From Epiperipatus broadwayi (Eukaryota > Onychophora > Udeonychophora > Euonychophora > Peripatidae): a stretch of DNA of 64,000 bases. Position numbers and translations under genes: made by a program. The notes under the pieces were generated by a model that was not told the origin of the DNA, made no database searches, and saw only the letters and a program-made list of their open reading frames with translations. The stretch lies in contig JAQFVV010007213.1 in the NCBI GenBank assembly GCA_028023455.1, positions 62,001 through 126,000 of the forward strand. The letters are read 5' to 3'. This document shows positions 47,958-61,278 of the stretch, one piece after another (the first letter of the stretch is position 1; the number at the start of each line of letters is the position of its first letter).

Positions 47958-48084
47958 AATCAATCTAAATAAAATTGAAACAAACAACTAATTATACTTA
48001 CAATTATTTAATTAAAAACTGGGTTGATAATTAAATAATTGTAAATATAATTAGTTGTTTGTTTCAATTTTATGTAGATTGATT
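47958..48084. repeat. 57-bp inverted repeat with 13-bp loop
   Basis: Arms 47,958-48,014 and 48,028-48,084 are reverse complements with only about two mismatches. The loop is AAAACTGGGTTGA. There is no coding content. The arms are well conserved against each other, unlike the older elements here, so the structure is young or maintained. It could be a MITE, or a precursor-hairpin-like locus. Confidence 0.85.
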
Positions 48085-49104
48085 AACAACATTGAGGACA
48101 AATATTTTTTTTATATTTGATATTTGACTATTGTATATATTTGATGCTTTCTGTATCAAAAACTTTTAACCAAGTGATACCAACTTAGAGTAGGTCTAAT
48201 GGACCTAGTAAGTAGTTTATGGTAGTAATTCCCAGAAACCTGTATCATGTATTTCCAAATAAAATTAACTAAAAAAATAATAAATTAGATCAATAAAATA
48301 ACAACTACGTGATTTTACAACTATCTACTTAAAAATAATAAAAATTGGAATATATTGTGGGTTCTTTGGACCTATCTTATAGAGATAGAGGGTTAAGTCA
48401 GATGTCCTATGCTTATTTTCAGAAAATACAAACATTAAAATATTTATGTGTAAAACTATAAAGAAAATGTTTAGATTCTAATACTTAGTATTGATAAAAT
48501 TACTAAATATCTCCGTGGTCTATATCTACAATTATCAGTTTTTAATAATGTTTTATATAATGTGGACGAAATGCACTAAAAATTTTTTAAACAATTGCAT
48601 GATAAGTATGAATTTTTCAATCAATATTAAACTAATGATTTATTATCAAAAATTATTTCAGTTACTACAACATAATAATGTCTCAGGAATTAATAATGTA
48701 TTATGCAATAATCAACTTTTTTTTTGCAAGATATTTGTTATATTATTATAATCTAAACCATAAGTATTTACATATTTATTTTTTCTGTCAGGAGAATATA
48801 ATGTACAATAAAATTGAGTGAATTCAAAAGATTGCTAACCATATTATATAATTAATGAGGTAATTTGTTTTCAATAAAAAACTTTTTGGATTAAAACAAT
48901 CTTTTCCCAATATACTCTGGAATAAAATCAGACTGATGCTGTATTTGCCATATTGTACTATACATGATAACACAGTTTTGCATGTAATGATCTTAATATG
49001 CAATTTTTTCCAATGATATTGCATTTCATAGTTGCAATTCAATGACAACTAATTTATATTTAGTTTCAGTTTATGTCTCTATATGGAAGATATAATTACA
49101 AGAT
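48085..49104. other. AT-rich DNA, no gene seen
   Basis: No gene was supported. Confidence 0.5.
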
Positions 49105-49235
49105 GCCCTATGATTTGATGCAGTGGTAGAGAGATAGATTGGGAAGATCAAGATCCATGAATCATAGCTCAACTTTGTCACTTCCAGTCCTTAAACTTCT
49201 TATTACTGATTAAGCAATAAACTATTTAGTTATTC
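49105..49235 (+). repeat. Possible SINE copy, partner of 14,900-15,020
   Basis: GATTTGATGCAGTGGTAGAG could be an A-box region, and CACTTCCAGTCC, AAACTTCTTAT and AAGCAATAAA follow in the same order as in the copy near 14.9 kb. The two are highly diverged, so the family assignment is tentative. Confidence 0.35.
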
Positions 49236-50550
49236 ACCAAATTACTACAAAATAAAACTATTCTAAAGTACAAGTGTTTATTGCAAAATTCAGCAAATTT
49301 TTTTTACATAATTAATTAAGACATACATATTTTTTTCACTTCTAAAGCTAATTTTTCTTTTTAGAGATATTTTCATTTGTTTGGAAGATATTTGAATTAA
49401 TAAATATATTTTATTTTTTTATAATTGTTAATGTTTTTCTGAAATATTTAATTCTATGTAACAAAAAATATTTTTAAATTTTATATTAGTAAAGGCACAA
49501 AGTTTTTTTTTTAAATTACTTTTAATATTTTAAGAGTATTTAAAAGACTTTTTATGAGTTTTAAAAATGGTTTTAAATAATTATTTTAAAAATAATTTAA
49601 TTTTGCTACAAACTCTATTTAAACTAAAAGCTATATGTAATGTAGTGGGACAAGGAGGATTGTATTATTGACATGTTATTTAATATCTAATGATTAGCTG
49701 TACTGTATGTAATGGGACAATATTAATATATGGTTTGATGCCATGCAACTGGAAACCATATATAACTAAACAATCTATTTCTTCAAGAAAGATGCATCTT
49801 ATTATGATCATTAATTTAACTAATTCAGTCAATATGGTCATAAGCGTATTAACAGTTAAATTGAAGGAAATTTGACTTACTATGCCTTCTTTGATTTATC
49901 CTTTACTCGGTACCTGTTATGTCATGGTATTTAAATTCAGAAAAATATGCATGAGTTCTACTTCAGAGTATGATTGTATCATACTTGTATGCAAATTATG
50001 TACATATGATATGATACCATGAATTGTAGAGCAGATAAATAGCAACAAGTTTAATTAATATAATAAATATATAATAAGTTATTAACAATAACAGATTTTG
50101 TTCATAATGATATTTTAACATAATATGTGAGTTGTACAAATATTAACTGAAGATTGGATAAGTGTGGTTATTCCTTGTTTTATTTTTTGAACTTCTGATA
50201 ATCCAATCCTGTTTTATCCCTACAAAAAATAATCATTCATTACCCAAACTTATTAATTTAACTTTTATAACACAAAAAGAAATTAAAACCTTCATCCAAA
50301 TTATTACATATCTACCCTAATTAATTTTTCTATCCTTAGCTTTCTTTTGTTTTTACTTATAGTGATTTTAACCACAGAATAGGATTTTTATAAGGATTAT
50401 TCTATGTGTTGAGCATCATTTCCTAATGATACAATAGTATGATAGGAAAGATCAGAAATACAAGTGCTTTAATCATATATCCTGAATAACAACTATGTAA
50501 TGAATAAATTAGTTATAACAAACATTTAATATTTCATATTGTAATTATTA
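49236..50550. other. AT-rich DNA, no gene seen
   Basis: No gene was supported. Confidence 0.5.
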
Positions 50551-50576
50551 TAATATATATATATATATATATATAT
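50551..50576. repeat. (TA)n microsatellite
   Basis: About 13 uninterrupted AT units. Confidence 0.9.
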
Positions 50577-50777
50577 TGAATATTATGTAAAATAATAAAC
50601 TCTTACCTTTCAATCTATAAGTAGTCAAACGTTATTAAGCAAGATTGGGATATCTATGTCTACATTGTATTAATAAGTTGAAATAATAATATTTCTGACC
50701 ATCCCCTCTATATAAATCTAACTTATGGTTGGATGAAATTCACTTATTACCAAAAGAAAGAAATTAGCATAATAAGA

Positions 50778-50840
50778 TATATATATATTAATACTGTGTA
50801 GATGTGCTATATATATATATTAATACTGTGTAGATGTGCT
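50778..50840. repeat. 32-bp tandem duplication
   Basis: Two adjacent copies of (AT)n followed by TAATACTGTGTAGATGTGCT, identical apart from AT-run length; a recent slippage or duplication. Confidence 0.9.
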
Positions 50841-52980
50841 GAAGTTTAAATTAGCAACAATTCATATTGACAAATGTTCAAGGAATTTTCTTTTAGAAAC
50901 TCCTTTTAGTTATCCATTAAATAAAGTACTGGTTTTGTCATGGTATTTTTAATCTAATGCTTACATATCCTAGTACCTCACTGAGGTAGCCAAAAATGGA
51001 ATCTGGTCTGAGGTTGGGGATATTCTGAAAAGCTTGTTAAGAGCTTATTTGTGAGCTCTTTGTATAACATTTGTAATAGAAGTTTGTTTAAATTAGGTTA
51101 TGTGACATCTGACTTGATTTTTTTTTGTAATTTTTTTGTAATTCCACTGTACCATATTCGAATGCTATTCAAATCTTCACAATGATGTTTCCATTTCTTT
51201 CATTGATATTATTCACTCCAATCTAAAAAAGTGTCCTTGGTTTATTGTAGCATATTTTGGCATTCTATTCCACATGTGTGGGTAAGTGATGATTTTAATT
51301 AAAACTAAAATCTAACATTTATGGTTATATGGCGAATGATTTCATCTCCCCAATATCTTTTCCCTTTTAGCCAGACATAGCTACATAACTCTGTTAATAA
51401 GTTTGCTTGAAGTTATTGTTTTATAAAGAGTTAATTGTGGATTTTTAATTTTAAAAGCCTCACATTAAGATTGAGATGTTTTTTTAATTTTGATGCTGAA
51501 ATTCACTATTATTATGAATAAAATGTTTTCAAGATTTGTAATGCAAGTTTTTACAAAATATATGATTTATTCATATTGACTCAAGCAGTTTTCTCCTTAT
51601 CTCCCATTATTATTTTTATCTTTGGGGGTATGATGTTTAAATGACAGTTGTTCAATAATCTTGAATAGTGGATTCAGAATTATATTTTTCTAAAATGCAT
51701 ATTCTTGAGGTTATAGCCTTAGTAAATAAAATGCATATTGAATAGCCAATGTTATTTTCAAATCTCCTTTTTTGAAGAAGAAGAAGAAAAGTCTTTCGTT
51801 TTATCTTATCTTCCATTTTCTCAAAAACCTAGCTGTTCCATTACCTTTTTTATATTTTTATTATTATATCACGTTTTTATTTCAAATTTTGACATCATTC
51901 TAATATATGCATGTTTATATAATGGATTAACAAGTAATTAAAAATTTAATTATTTCTTTCTTTTGATTTTTACGAGTTATTTGCTTGCATTTTGAAGTTT
52001 GATCATTTATAAGAGAGTATTGTTAATAATATAATTTTAAATGACAATTTCAAACAAAATTATTAGTATATAATTAATAATATGCTTTTGACTATTGTTG
52101 GTAGGTTTAGTTTTTAAGATGGATGTGTGTGTGGTGCTTTTTGGTGGAATGTAAAGTGTATGCTTACAGTAGTAATAATTAATCATACACTATAAATCTT
52201 GACTTAGATACATTTAATTCTCCAGATGAAATTTAAATTGCAGTTAAGTATTATTTTTAACTCTTTCCCCTTTATTAATAACTCTGAAATTAGTTTATAA
52301 TTCCATTAATTCTCTTAAGTTACCAATAAACAAGTCTACACAATCTTGTACTCATAAGCATAAATAAAAGAATTTAAAGCAAAAAATTTTTAGTTTGCAA
52401 TTAAACTAATTAAAATAATTTAGATAATGATTTTCAAAATAAAATAATCCTTAACAACTTTTGAATATTTTTAAATTTCTATGAGTATATTCCTTATCTC
52501 TTAATTTGTAGAATGAGCTTTAATAGTATAATTTATAATAATTTACAAATAGTTCAAAAAATGTTGAAAACATAAAACAAATCTTTTAAGGATTAAATAT
52601 CTTATTTTGGTTATTGATTATATCAAAAAGACATATCAAAATAATGGTTATCATTATTTCAAAAGAATTTAATTAGAAAATTATATTTAGAAAATTAAAA
52701 TATAATCCAGAATTTGATGATCCATCTTCCCAATTTTTGAGGCTCTGCAAATACAAGTTTACTATCTATACTGAACTTTATGTAATTTTAGAAGGGATTT
52801 GAATTCAGACTTTCAGCTTCCTATAGCTATCGACTCTATCTTATACAACTGATACTCATGATCACCTACATGTGGAATAAGATAATTGATCTCTGATATA
52901 CATATTTTGTGCTGAACTAGCCCTCATTAGGGTATAAAAATTTGCTATCTTAATATAAAACAACACTGATTACATTAGGA
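50841..52980. other. AT-rich DNA, no gene seen
   Basis: No gene was supported. TTGAGGTTATAGCCTTAGTAAAT at 51,705-51,727 matches 36,880-36,902. Confidence 0.45.
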
Positions 52981-53130
52981 GATAATGATTTGGATTAACT
53001 GTATCGGTTCAGCATGAAATATATATTGATCATAATATTTTTCTCATGTAAATGGTCATGTGTATTGGTTGTTTAAGATGGAGTGGATAGCTTTAGCGAG
53101 CTTGAAAGTCTGAATTCAAATACCTTCTAA
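52981..53130 (+). repeat. tRNA-related SINE with hammerhead-like region (copy D)
   Basis: This is the same architecture as 20,655-20,835. GGATTAACTG...CGGTTCAGCATGAAA is followed by a T-rich spacer and then a tRNA-like region: TAGCTTTAGCGAG as A box, GAATTCAAATACC as B box at 53,113-53,125. Stem I GATTAA (52,993-52,998) pairs with TTGATC (53,026-53,031) over six base pairs, and GAA is intact at 53,016-53,018. The CTGATGA strand has lost about five bases. The cleavage-side geometry (AUA triplet ending at 53,025, very short stem III) is as in copy C. Confidence 0.55.
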
Positions 53131-55117
53131 AATTATATATTTAGATTATGAAATATGTTTTCAGAAATAACCATGTTTGTTAAACACTGTTATTCCTGAA
53201 AACACATTTCATAACACTACTTTTATCTATAAAAACATTTATTTTAACATCTATATATATAAATTAAATACTGCTTAACACTATACTAGCAATTAAAAAT
53301 AAAATAGAAATACATATGACACTACAATGCTATCCAAAACAACAAGATTTTACTAAATTTCTTACAGAACCATGGCTTTATTTATTAACAAATAGAACTT
53401 CTCAAAAAAAAAAAAAAAAAAAGAAGTGAATTAAAAAGAAGAGTAAAGAAAACATTGATGAAATTTTTTTTTGAATCTGTTGCCATCAATCTCATGAAGA
53501 CATCTTTTGATGTGAAAGGAAGTTGTTTGTTGAAGTGAATGATGGGAAGTCTGTTTTGTTTTGTGTGTGTGTGTATATATATATATGTTGTATGTTTAGT
53601 TGAATTTCATGTGAGAAAGTCTAGTAGATAACACCATGGTTATATAAGAATTTTAATAAAATTGTTATTTTCACTAGTATTGTAGTGTTATATGAATTTC
53701 TATTTTATATTTATATAAGTATGTGGGTGCTTAAAAAGCATGTGCGAGAGTATATATATATGAACAAGATGGTGCTTCTCCTAGCCCTTTATTACTAATA
53801 TATTTTTTTATCTAGTAATAAATGTCTTTACTAGCAATAAGTAATCTTTCTTCAAAAAAATTAAGGAAAAATCCAAATCGATAATTTTAATCTGATAATA
53901 TTACATATTTGAATTGATTCAATCAATTAATTTTTTTTGAAGATGCGATGAGGTTTATTCTAAATGATTATCAAATAAAAAATCATAACTATAAAGTTAC
54001 AAACACAAGCATTAACCATCTAAAAGCACTGTTTCATAGCTGTGAGTCATTTTCAGCATAAAATCTTGAAAAATATAAATTCAATTAAAACATGTATACA
54101 TACTATGAATTGACATAAAAATCTAAATATAACACACATTAGACATTTTACATTAGAATTGGATTTATATCCAAAATACACCAATGGTAAAGTATCATGA
54201 ATAGGAAATAGTCATATGAATACATGGACAATTCTATAGAAGAAGAATCAAAATATACTTCTATAATTATAACCCACAGTGAAGTTCGGTATCAGTTTTC
54301 TTAAAAAAAATTATCACTATGGATCATTTGTTCATTTATAAATGAAATTTGTGACAAAGACTAGAGTATTATTTTCTATCTCTTTATATTGTATATTATA
54401 GACAATCATATGATATTAAGGTAATCATATTATTTTACAAAATGGTTCATTTTCACTGATCAGAGAACTCTGATGTAATTTTTCTAGTCCACTTTTTATT
54501 AGGTTTTTAGATCAACATGCAGTGCTGGTTACTATTGAATGGATCTAATAATTATGGCTTTGAAATTATTGTGAATTTCATGTAAAAAAAAAGGCAATAT
54601 TATAAAACAGATTTGCCACAATGTTAAAAAAATAATCAAAAAGTTTGGGAAATTTTCAAGCATGAATATTTGTGTTCAGTAGCTAATATTCTGGCTTCTT
54701 TATTATAGTCAATATTATATTTTGCTTATCTACATATATATCCATTTATGATTTACATAGTGCTATAATATATATGTATATCACATTCTAAATTAATAGT
54801 TAAAGAATATCATGTGAGGAGCCTGATGAGGTTAAATTTCACAATTTAGAACATTTATTTCCGAATGCAGTTTAGTATAATAATAGATAATTACTCAAGA
54901 TCTAAAGTTTCATGAGTGTCACGTCTGAATATGGTACTTAGATGCTTAATGTCACATGATATACATCGTTAACTATATGATTATTATTATTACATATGTA
55001 CACATACATGGTATCTTCACTTTATTTATATATACACATATTGATTTATGTATTTTAGTTTATGTTTGCAGATTTATTTTGTTGTCGTTTCATAAATTAA
55101 TTAGATTGTTTTTTAAT
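53131..55117. other. AT-rich DNA with simple repeats
   Basis: A19 lies at 53,404-53,422 and a (TG)n(TA)n microsatellite at 53,561-53,588. No gene was supported. Confidence 0.5.
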
Positions 55118-55210
55118 CACGTGACTATGGTTACTTCAGAAGAAATTTGTAAGCAACTTTTATCAGCTTTAGAAAAACAAAAATATAATTTTAATCAGTT
55201 TAGCGGTTAA
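55118..55210 (+). CDS. Short open segment after a CACGTG box, product unknown
   Basis: CACGTG (55,118-55,123, within TCACGTGA) lies just before ATG 55,127, which opens a 27-codon frame, MVTSEEICKQLLSALEKQ then KYNFNQFSG, before TAA. The peptide has a plausible amphipathic-helix composition. The following 120 bp carry several CpGs and a strong donor-like ACTGTAAGTG near 55,316. It may be part of a first exon or chance. No family is recognised, and an E-box three bases from an ATG is an unusual place for a promoter element. Confidence 0.2.
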   Translation, partial: HVTMVTSEEICKQLLSALEKQKYNFNQFSG

Positions 55211-56084
55211 ACGTTAAGTCTTATAAACTAATTAGAATGAGATTCCACGTAAAAGTTGAGAGATTAAGCATTCAACATGAAATTCCACAGCTTTGCCGAC
55301 TACGTCTATAAATGAACTGTAAGTGTTGACAGCAAACTTTCAAAGTAATTTAGAAAAGCATTCGATAAACAAAATTTTGCAGATTCAATTAATTATAGAA
55401 AATTCATTTATATATATTTCAAAATTTATAACCTTTACATATATATAAAACTTTTAAAAATAATTAGTAATAAAATTAAGCCAGCGATTAAAAAAAAATA
55501 CTAAAAAAAATTTCGTTTTTATAGTACGGATTTCCGTCATTTTTTACTTAATTTTTTTCTTTAAAAAAGATTATTCATAGCTTTTTAAAAACAATCTTCC
55601 ACTTCATCATCATTTGTTCAAGTCTTAAGCTAGTTTTAAAAATGGTTAATATTTAAAAATTTAAAAACGATATATCAAATGTTTAAATAATAATGATATA
55701 CTAGACGTTTGGGGAAATGCAGTAGAGATACTGACATTGGTCTTATAACTCATTTTAACAGAACTTTGGATTTAAACCAACCAAGGGATTAAGCCAGATT
55801 TAAAACTGATTATACCACGATTTACCATTTTCTGTAAATTTTTATTAAAAGTTCTTTATATTTGTAACGTCATTGAATAGATTTTAAAATGAGCTATGGC
55901 GTTTTTTTTATATTTTATTTTGTGAAATAGCAAAAGATGTAACTTTTAGATTTTTTATTCATACAATCCTACATTTTTTTAAAAGTATAATGAAAATATT
56001 TTTTTTGATAGATGTGACATTAAATATATATTTAACTTGATATTGCATCCTAATTAAGTACTTTATAAAGAATCTATACATTCA
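55211..56084. other. AT-rich DNA, no gene seen
   Basis: No gene was supported beyond the CpG-bearing patch to about 55,330. Confidence 0.45.
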
Positions 56085-56560
56085 TTTTGTTTTATCAAGC
56101 AACTGAGAAGAAATATGCCTATGTGTTTGAAAAGGAAGGTTTTTAATAAATGTGTTTTACCAGTTCTGAGACTTGAACATTTAATAGAAGCACAATACAG
56201 AGACTTCATACCACTCAAAAAAGTATGGAGAGATGCATGTTGGGAGTAACAAGAAGAGATCGAAAATGCAATATATGGATAAGAGAACAAACAGGTATTA
56301 CTGACCTCATTGAAAAAATTAAAAGACTGAAGTAGAGTTGGGTTGCACATATTGCTAGAAGAGATAGACGATAATTTATGGACAATTGAAATCTTAAATT
56401 GGATTCCAAAAGATTGTAAAAGACCTAAAAAGAGACCACATGTGAGATGGATGGATAAAAAAAAAAATATGCAGGAGTGATGTGGAGAAAAGAAGTTTAA
56501 AGATTGGAGATGTATTGAACTTGGAAAGACCTTCATCCAGTAGTGGATGGACAAATAATC
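56085..56560 (+). pseudogene. LINE (endonuclease-reverse transcriptase) C-terminal fragment
   Basis: The plus strand reads LKRKVFNKCVLPVL, then a segment ending MERCMLGVTRRDRKCNIWIR and EQTGITDLIEKIKRLK. WVAHIARRDRR, LNWIPKDCKRPKKRP-like and HVRWMD-like pieces follow, ending with a YAGVMWR and HPVVD block. This order (KxKVFxxCVLPxLTYG, SMERxMLGVTxRDRxR, RIxKLKWxWAGHxAR, RPxxRWxDDI, GxxWMxxAxDR, W) is the classic C-terminal end of the endonuclease-reverse-transcriptase polyproteins of RTE/jockey-like LINEs widespread in arthropods and other invertebrates. Stops and small frameshifts break it. The upstream RT is absent, as expected for 5'-truncated copies. The long minus-strand open frame over the same interval (56,063-56,554) is its antisense shadow. 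Confidence 0.75.
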
Positions 56561-57169
56561 TATGCAATATTATACAACATTCTTTGAATATATTTATAAT
56601 AATAACTACATGTTGATATATTTACATGATAAATCAATGATATTTTCTTTGAATTTGTAGGTTTTAGAAAGGCATGAGATTTCATAAATATTTCAATAGT
56701 TATTACAGCTATAGAACAATAGGATATAATCCTAGAATATAATCATATTTTAAAGAATATTAATTAAAATAAAACAATATGATTACATTATGCCATTGTT
56801 TAAAATATTTTATGAATAAATTAAAACTAAGGAAATGAAAATACAGATTACTTAATCCATATAAGATTTGTGAATAACTAAGCTACATAGCTTCAGAAAA
56901 TATATAAGCTATCAGATAAAAGCATAAAAGTATAAATAAAAATTTAGGTCAAATTAAATAATGAATTAGAAAAATCTAAAAACTATTAAAATTTTGATCA
57001 AATTGTTATTACAGATGGAAAATAATGAGATAACTTAATATTAAAAAAATACATCTAAGTTCTTGAAAAGTATTTTTATTTAACATGTTTTTTAATATTT
57101 ATTTATGAATGTGCAACTTAGATTCCATTAAAAATTAATATAGTCATTTTAAACCAGATAACAAGATAA

Positions 57170-57500
57170 TGAAAAATGTATATTGAGAAGAACAAGGGAA
57201 AGCAAAAATAAAATATATAGATGAGAAAACAAATAAATAACATTAGTGAAAGAATTAAGATTTAGAAATGAAACTGGATTGAATATGTTGCCAGAAAAAA
57301 TATATATATAACAATAGATTGACAATTAAAATCTTAAATTGTATTTAAAAAAAATTGTAAAATATTTAAAAAGATCACACAAAAATTAGATATGTAATAT
57401 AAGAAAATGTTTTAATTAATCTGAAAAACAGAGCTATGAACTGACAAAACTGAATAATGTTTAAAAGATTTTCATCCTGCAGTGGATTAATAATGGTTGA
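57170..57500 (+). pseudogene. Second, more decayed copy of the same LINE 3' end
   Basis: TTGAGAAGAACAAGGGAAAG begins a stretch that parallels the copy above: MRKQ-like, ERIK, NWIEYVARK, then ACAATAGATTGACAATTAAAATCTTAAATTG. The last matches GACAATTGAAATCTTAAATTGGATTC in the first copy. It ends with CATCCTGCAGTGGATTAATAATGG, which matches CATCCAGTAGTGGATGGAC. Almost every codon block is broken. Confidence 0.6.
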
Positions 57501-60500
57501 AAATAATAATGTCCTACAGTTGTTTATTGCTTATGCTATCATGGTATTTCAATCCCCCATATATATAACTAATTTTATATTTGTTCTCAATTATTTTTTT
57601 ATATTATTTTTCCTTTTTAATTATTATGTTTAGTATTAAGTACTACCAGAAATATACAGAAACCATAATTTTTTTTTACAAAGTTAACTATTATTCTTAG
57701 TTCATTATTTTACAAAATTTAAAAATAGATGTAATGAAAATTTAAGATATAAAATCATGAAGGAGGTTGATGATTCTATGTGTTTATAAAAGTCATTATT
57801 TAATAGAAATAGTTATAAAAAATTACAATATGTGAACAGAATTTTAATAAAAAAAAGATTATTATTTAGTGAGAGAAGGTAATAAAACATTTTGTAAATA
57901 TTTTGGATAATGCAGATTTTAAGATGCGGAAAGATGAATAATTAGAAAGAGAAAACAAAAAATGGATTGAAGATTTTTCAGCTACATGTTTAAAACCAAA
58001 AACACACACACATACACATTAAACTGAATGAATGCATTTGTGAAATAAAAGATTTAAAAAAAATATGGAAGAAAAAGAACATTTCTTAAATAAACAAAAG
58101 AATTAGTAAGGTTAAAAATGTTAAAAAACATAAAATATATATTGAAGTGAATTATAAAAAGTTGTAAAGAAAATTTTGAAAAGATGATTTTAAAGAAAAT
58201 TGTATTTAAAAGGAGAGTAAAACATAGTAAGAGTGGAAAAGTATATACACACAAGTCATACAAATAAATATGATTACATTTATCTATTAATTAATGACAG
58301 GTAATTGAAAAAAAAAAGCTACTCCTGCAACGTTTAGAGGATACTTTTATAAGTAAATAATCATACAGATGGGTGCCAATTATTGATATAATGTTTATCA
58401 TATTCTTGTAAAATAAAAAGGTGGTTGTAATGCATATACAAAATTTTGTTTTAAAAAGAAAAACAATAAATATGAGTGTTTACATATATAAACATTTAAA
58501 GTAAAAAAAAAAAAAATTGAATATTAAATCAAATGGTGATTTAATTTTCTTTCTTTTTGAAAAAGATGTGAATTATTCTCACATCATTTAATCACAAGGT
58601 AAAATTCCAAGCGATTGAAAATGTTTGCTATTTGAATCGTTGCTCCATGTTTACAATTGACTTTTATTTACTTGAATTCTTTTTCTTATTTTTAAATCTA
58701 AAAAAATGTAAATAATATAAGGAAGTATCAACAATTACAATTGTTGTTGATAAAGTTGTATTTAAAATCGTTTATAATATTCTAAATAATTTGATCTTAT
58801 TGAATAAATTTTGAGTTAAGTATATTAATAATAATAATTAAAAAAAAATGGCTAGTGAAAATTGTAAATTGAATAAAATGGTAATTTTGTAAAATAAAAT
58901 AAAATATTTTCCACTTAAATGCAAGCGTAATCTTTTCAACGTTGGTATACATAATTCCCCCATTTAAAAATTAATAATTTTATTGCTAACTCAGACAAAG
59001 TTTATTTTTACTCATTTGTTTTTTTAATATAAACTACTGTCTTTACTCGTTCAATTGTTTTATTTTAATAATTCCCACCTTTTATTTAAATTTAACTTTT
59101 TTATCAAGTTATCATTTTTTTCTTTTAATATAATTTTATTTCTCAACCTTGTAAACTCAACTAGGAATTGTTTTTACTTATTTGTTTTTAAAAATATACA
59201 CACCCAGGATATAAATATTACATTTTTTGTTATTAAATAGGAGCTTTGTATTAATATATATATATATATCTTTTTCTACTTATGTGTGTTATTTTAAATG
59301 TTAAATAAAACTTCAAATTTCTACATTATTTTAAAATAGACTAATGAATGCATTTGAAAAGATCAAATGATCTCTTAAATTAAATTCTATCTAATCCCGC
59401 CATCTTTAGCTGATTTAAATCCTACCTTTTACATGACCATATCATCATAATTAATTATTTATCCATAACAATTTACTACAATTCACTTTATAAATGCTAC
59501 ATTTTTTAAATATGCTCAATTGACAATATTGTCTTTAAATAAATATATTAATAATTATTACTAAGCATTTATTGTACAATTAATTATTACATCAATTGTA
59601 ATCCAAATATCACACATAAACATTTTATTAAAGAAATGATACTTTTATCTTTAGCCTAGTAAACGATTAGTAATAGTCTTTAATACATTTATCTAAAAAA
59701 AAATATTGCATGAGTGCTTTAAAAATGTGGCACTTATGACATAAATTGTTGTAATTTGCAAAGTTAATTTCTCTATTTCAGGTGTGTTTTAAATGTGTAT
59801 AGAAAGTGTAAGTTTTATAGTATATCCATAAAAATCTGTAAAAAATTGTGAAAGTGGTTTGAAATTAAAAACAAAATCCCAATGCAAGAATTTTAGAGAA
59901 AATATAATTTAAGATGAAAAATTCAAGAAACATTGATATAAACATTAAAGATGTAGTACAAAAAAAGGAATATATATATATTAAAATTGTTGAAACTAAA
60001 TTATATAATTTAGAAAGCTACTGATATTTTGAAAATTAAGTTATCAATAAGTGAATAATTAAATATTTAGTTGCTTGAGAAAAGTTATATGATAGTCATG
60101 CACCAAGATTGGCAAGTTGAATTTTGATTCAGAAACTTTCACTCTTGAGTTTATCCTTTTACTTTTGTGCTAAACTATATAGAGCAAAAATCACTAGTCA
60201 ACTAGTCTGGCAAAAAAAAAAATGAAAGCAAGCCAAAGTAAAAAAACAATCAGAAAGTAAAACAATTTGTTTTTACAAATCAAATTATATGTATTAGACA
60301 TGTATACATCTATTGTATTATTGTAAACATGTTGTAAATAAAAAGTCTTTACTTAAAAATACAGGATTGTGATTTAATGAGAAAAGGGCCAAAGCATTTG
60401 AAAGCAGGTACAAAATTATTGAAATCTTCTGAATGCAAAATATTTATGTTGAAAAAGTATACAAAACAAAGTGAATGGCAGTAGAGATTTATTCACTTCA

Positions 60501-61278
60501 ATTTCTTAAGTATGTAATAATGGATCAGTAAAAATCTATTTATAGTATAGCATTTAAAAAAAAACAATTGTTAGTTTACATTGAAATATAAAATCATGAA
60601 GTTTTACTTAGATATATCAATATTTGAAAATAATTACTTATAATATAGGTATTCTTATCATGGCTGAATTTCTGTAACAGTTAGGATTGTATTTTTTATT
60701 GTAAACTAAAACAGTATTTTTTTTATTGTATTAAGGATTCTATAAATTATATTATCTGTAAATTATGATACATCTATTCTACTTAAAACAATTTTTCTAA
60801 AAATGTCATATTATTAACTACACTTATTTTCACAAGATAAATTCCATTACTAGCAGGTAAATGAATATCTACATACTTAAAAAAACAATTAATGTTTTGC
60901 AACCTATTTTCAATATTTTGTATTTGAAATCCAAACAACAGGTACTAAACAATTATTGAAAAATTATTATATATGATATATAAATTAGCTAGGAAGAATT
61001 ATATAAAATGGAACTGCAAATATTGCAACCACATCTATCAAATGATGAGCGTCTAAAATTTATAATTTTGCTATTTCATGAGTCAAAACAAAAAAAGATC
61101 TCACAAAGTGTAAACAAATAACACTGAAGAGTAATATGATGTTACACGCATTTACTCAGTATTTTTTCAAGAGACAAATAAATCTAATGAAAGATAATAA
61201 AAATATACTATACTTATATATATGATCTAATAAATTTACATATATGCTGATATGTTCATATAATAGACATATATATTT
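57501..61278. other. AT-rich DNA, no gene seen
   Basis: No gene was supported. An (AT)n run lies near 59,253. Hydrophobic or Lys-rich open frames here look random. Confidence 0.5.

Noticed and set aside
54831-54865. CCTGATGAGGTTAAATTTCAC as another hammerhead/CTGATGA repeat
   Set aside because: The flanks do not match the other copies and stems I and II cannot be formed.
56063-56554. 163-codon minus-strand open frame
   Set aside because: It lies antisense to a clear LINE coding fragment on the plus strand and has no domain of its own.
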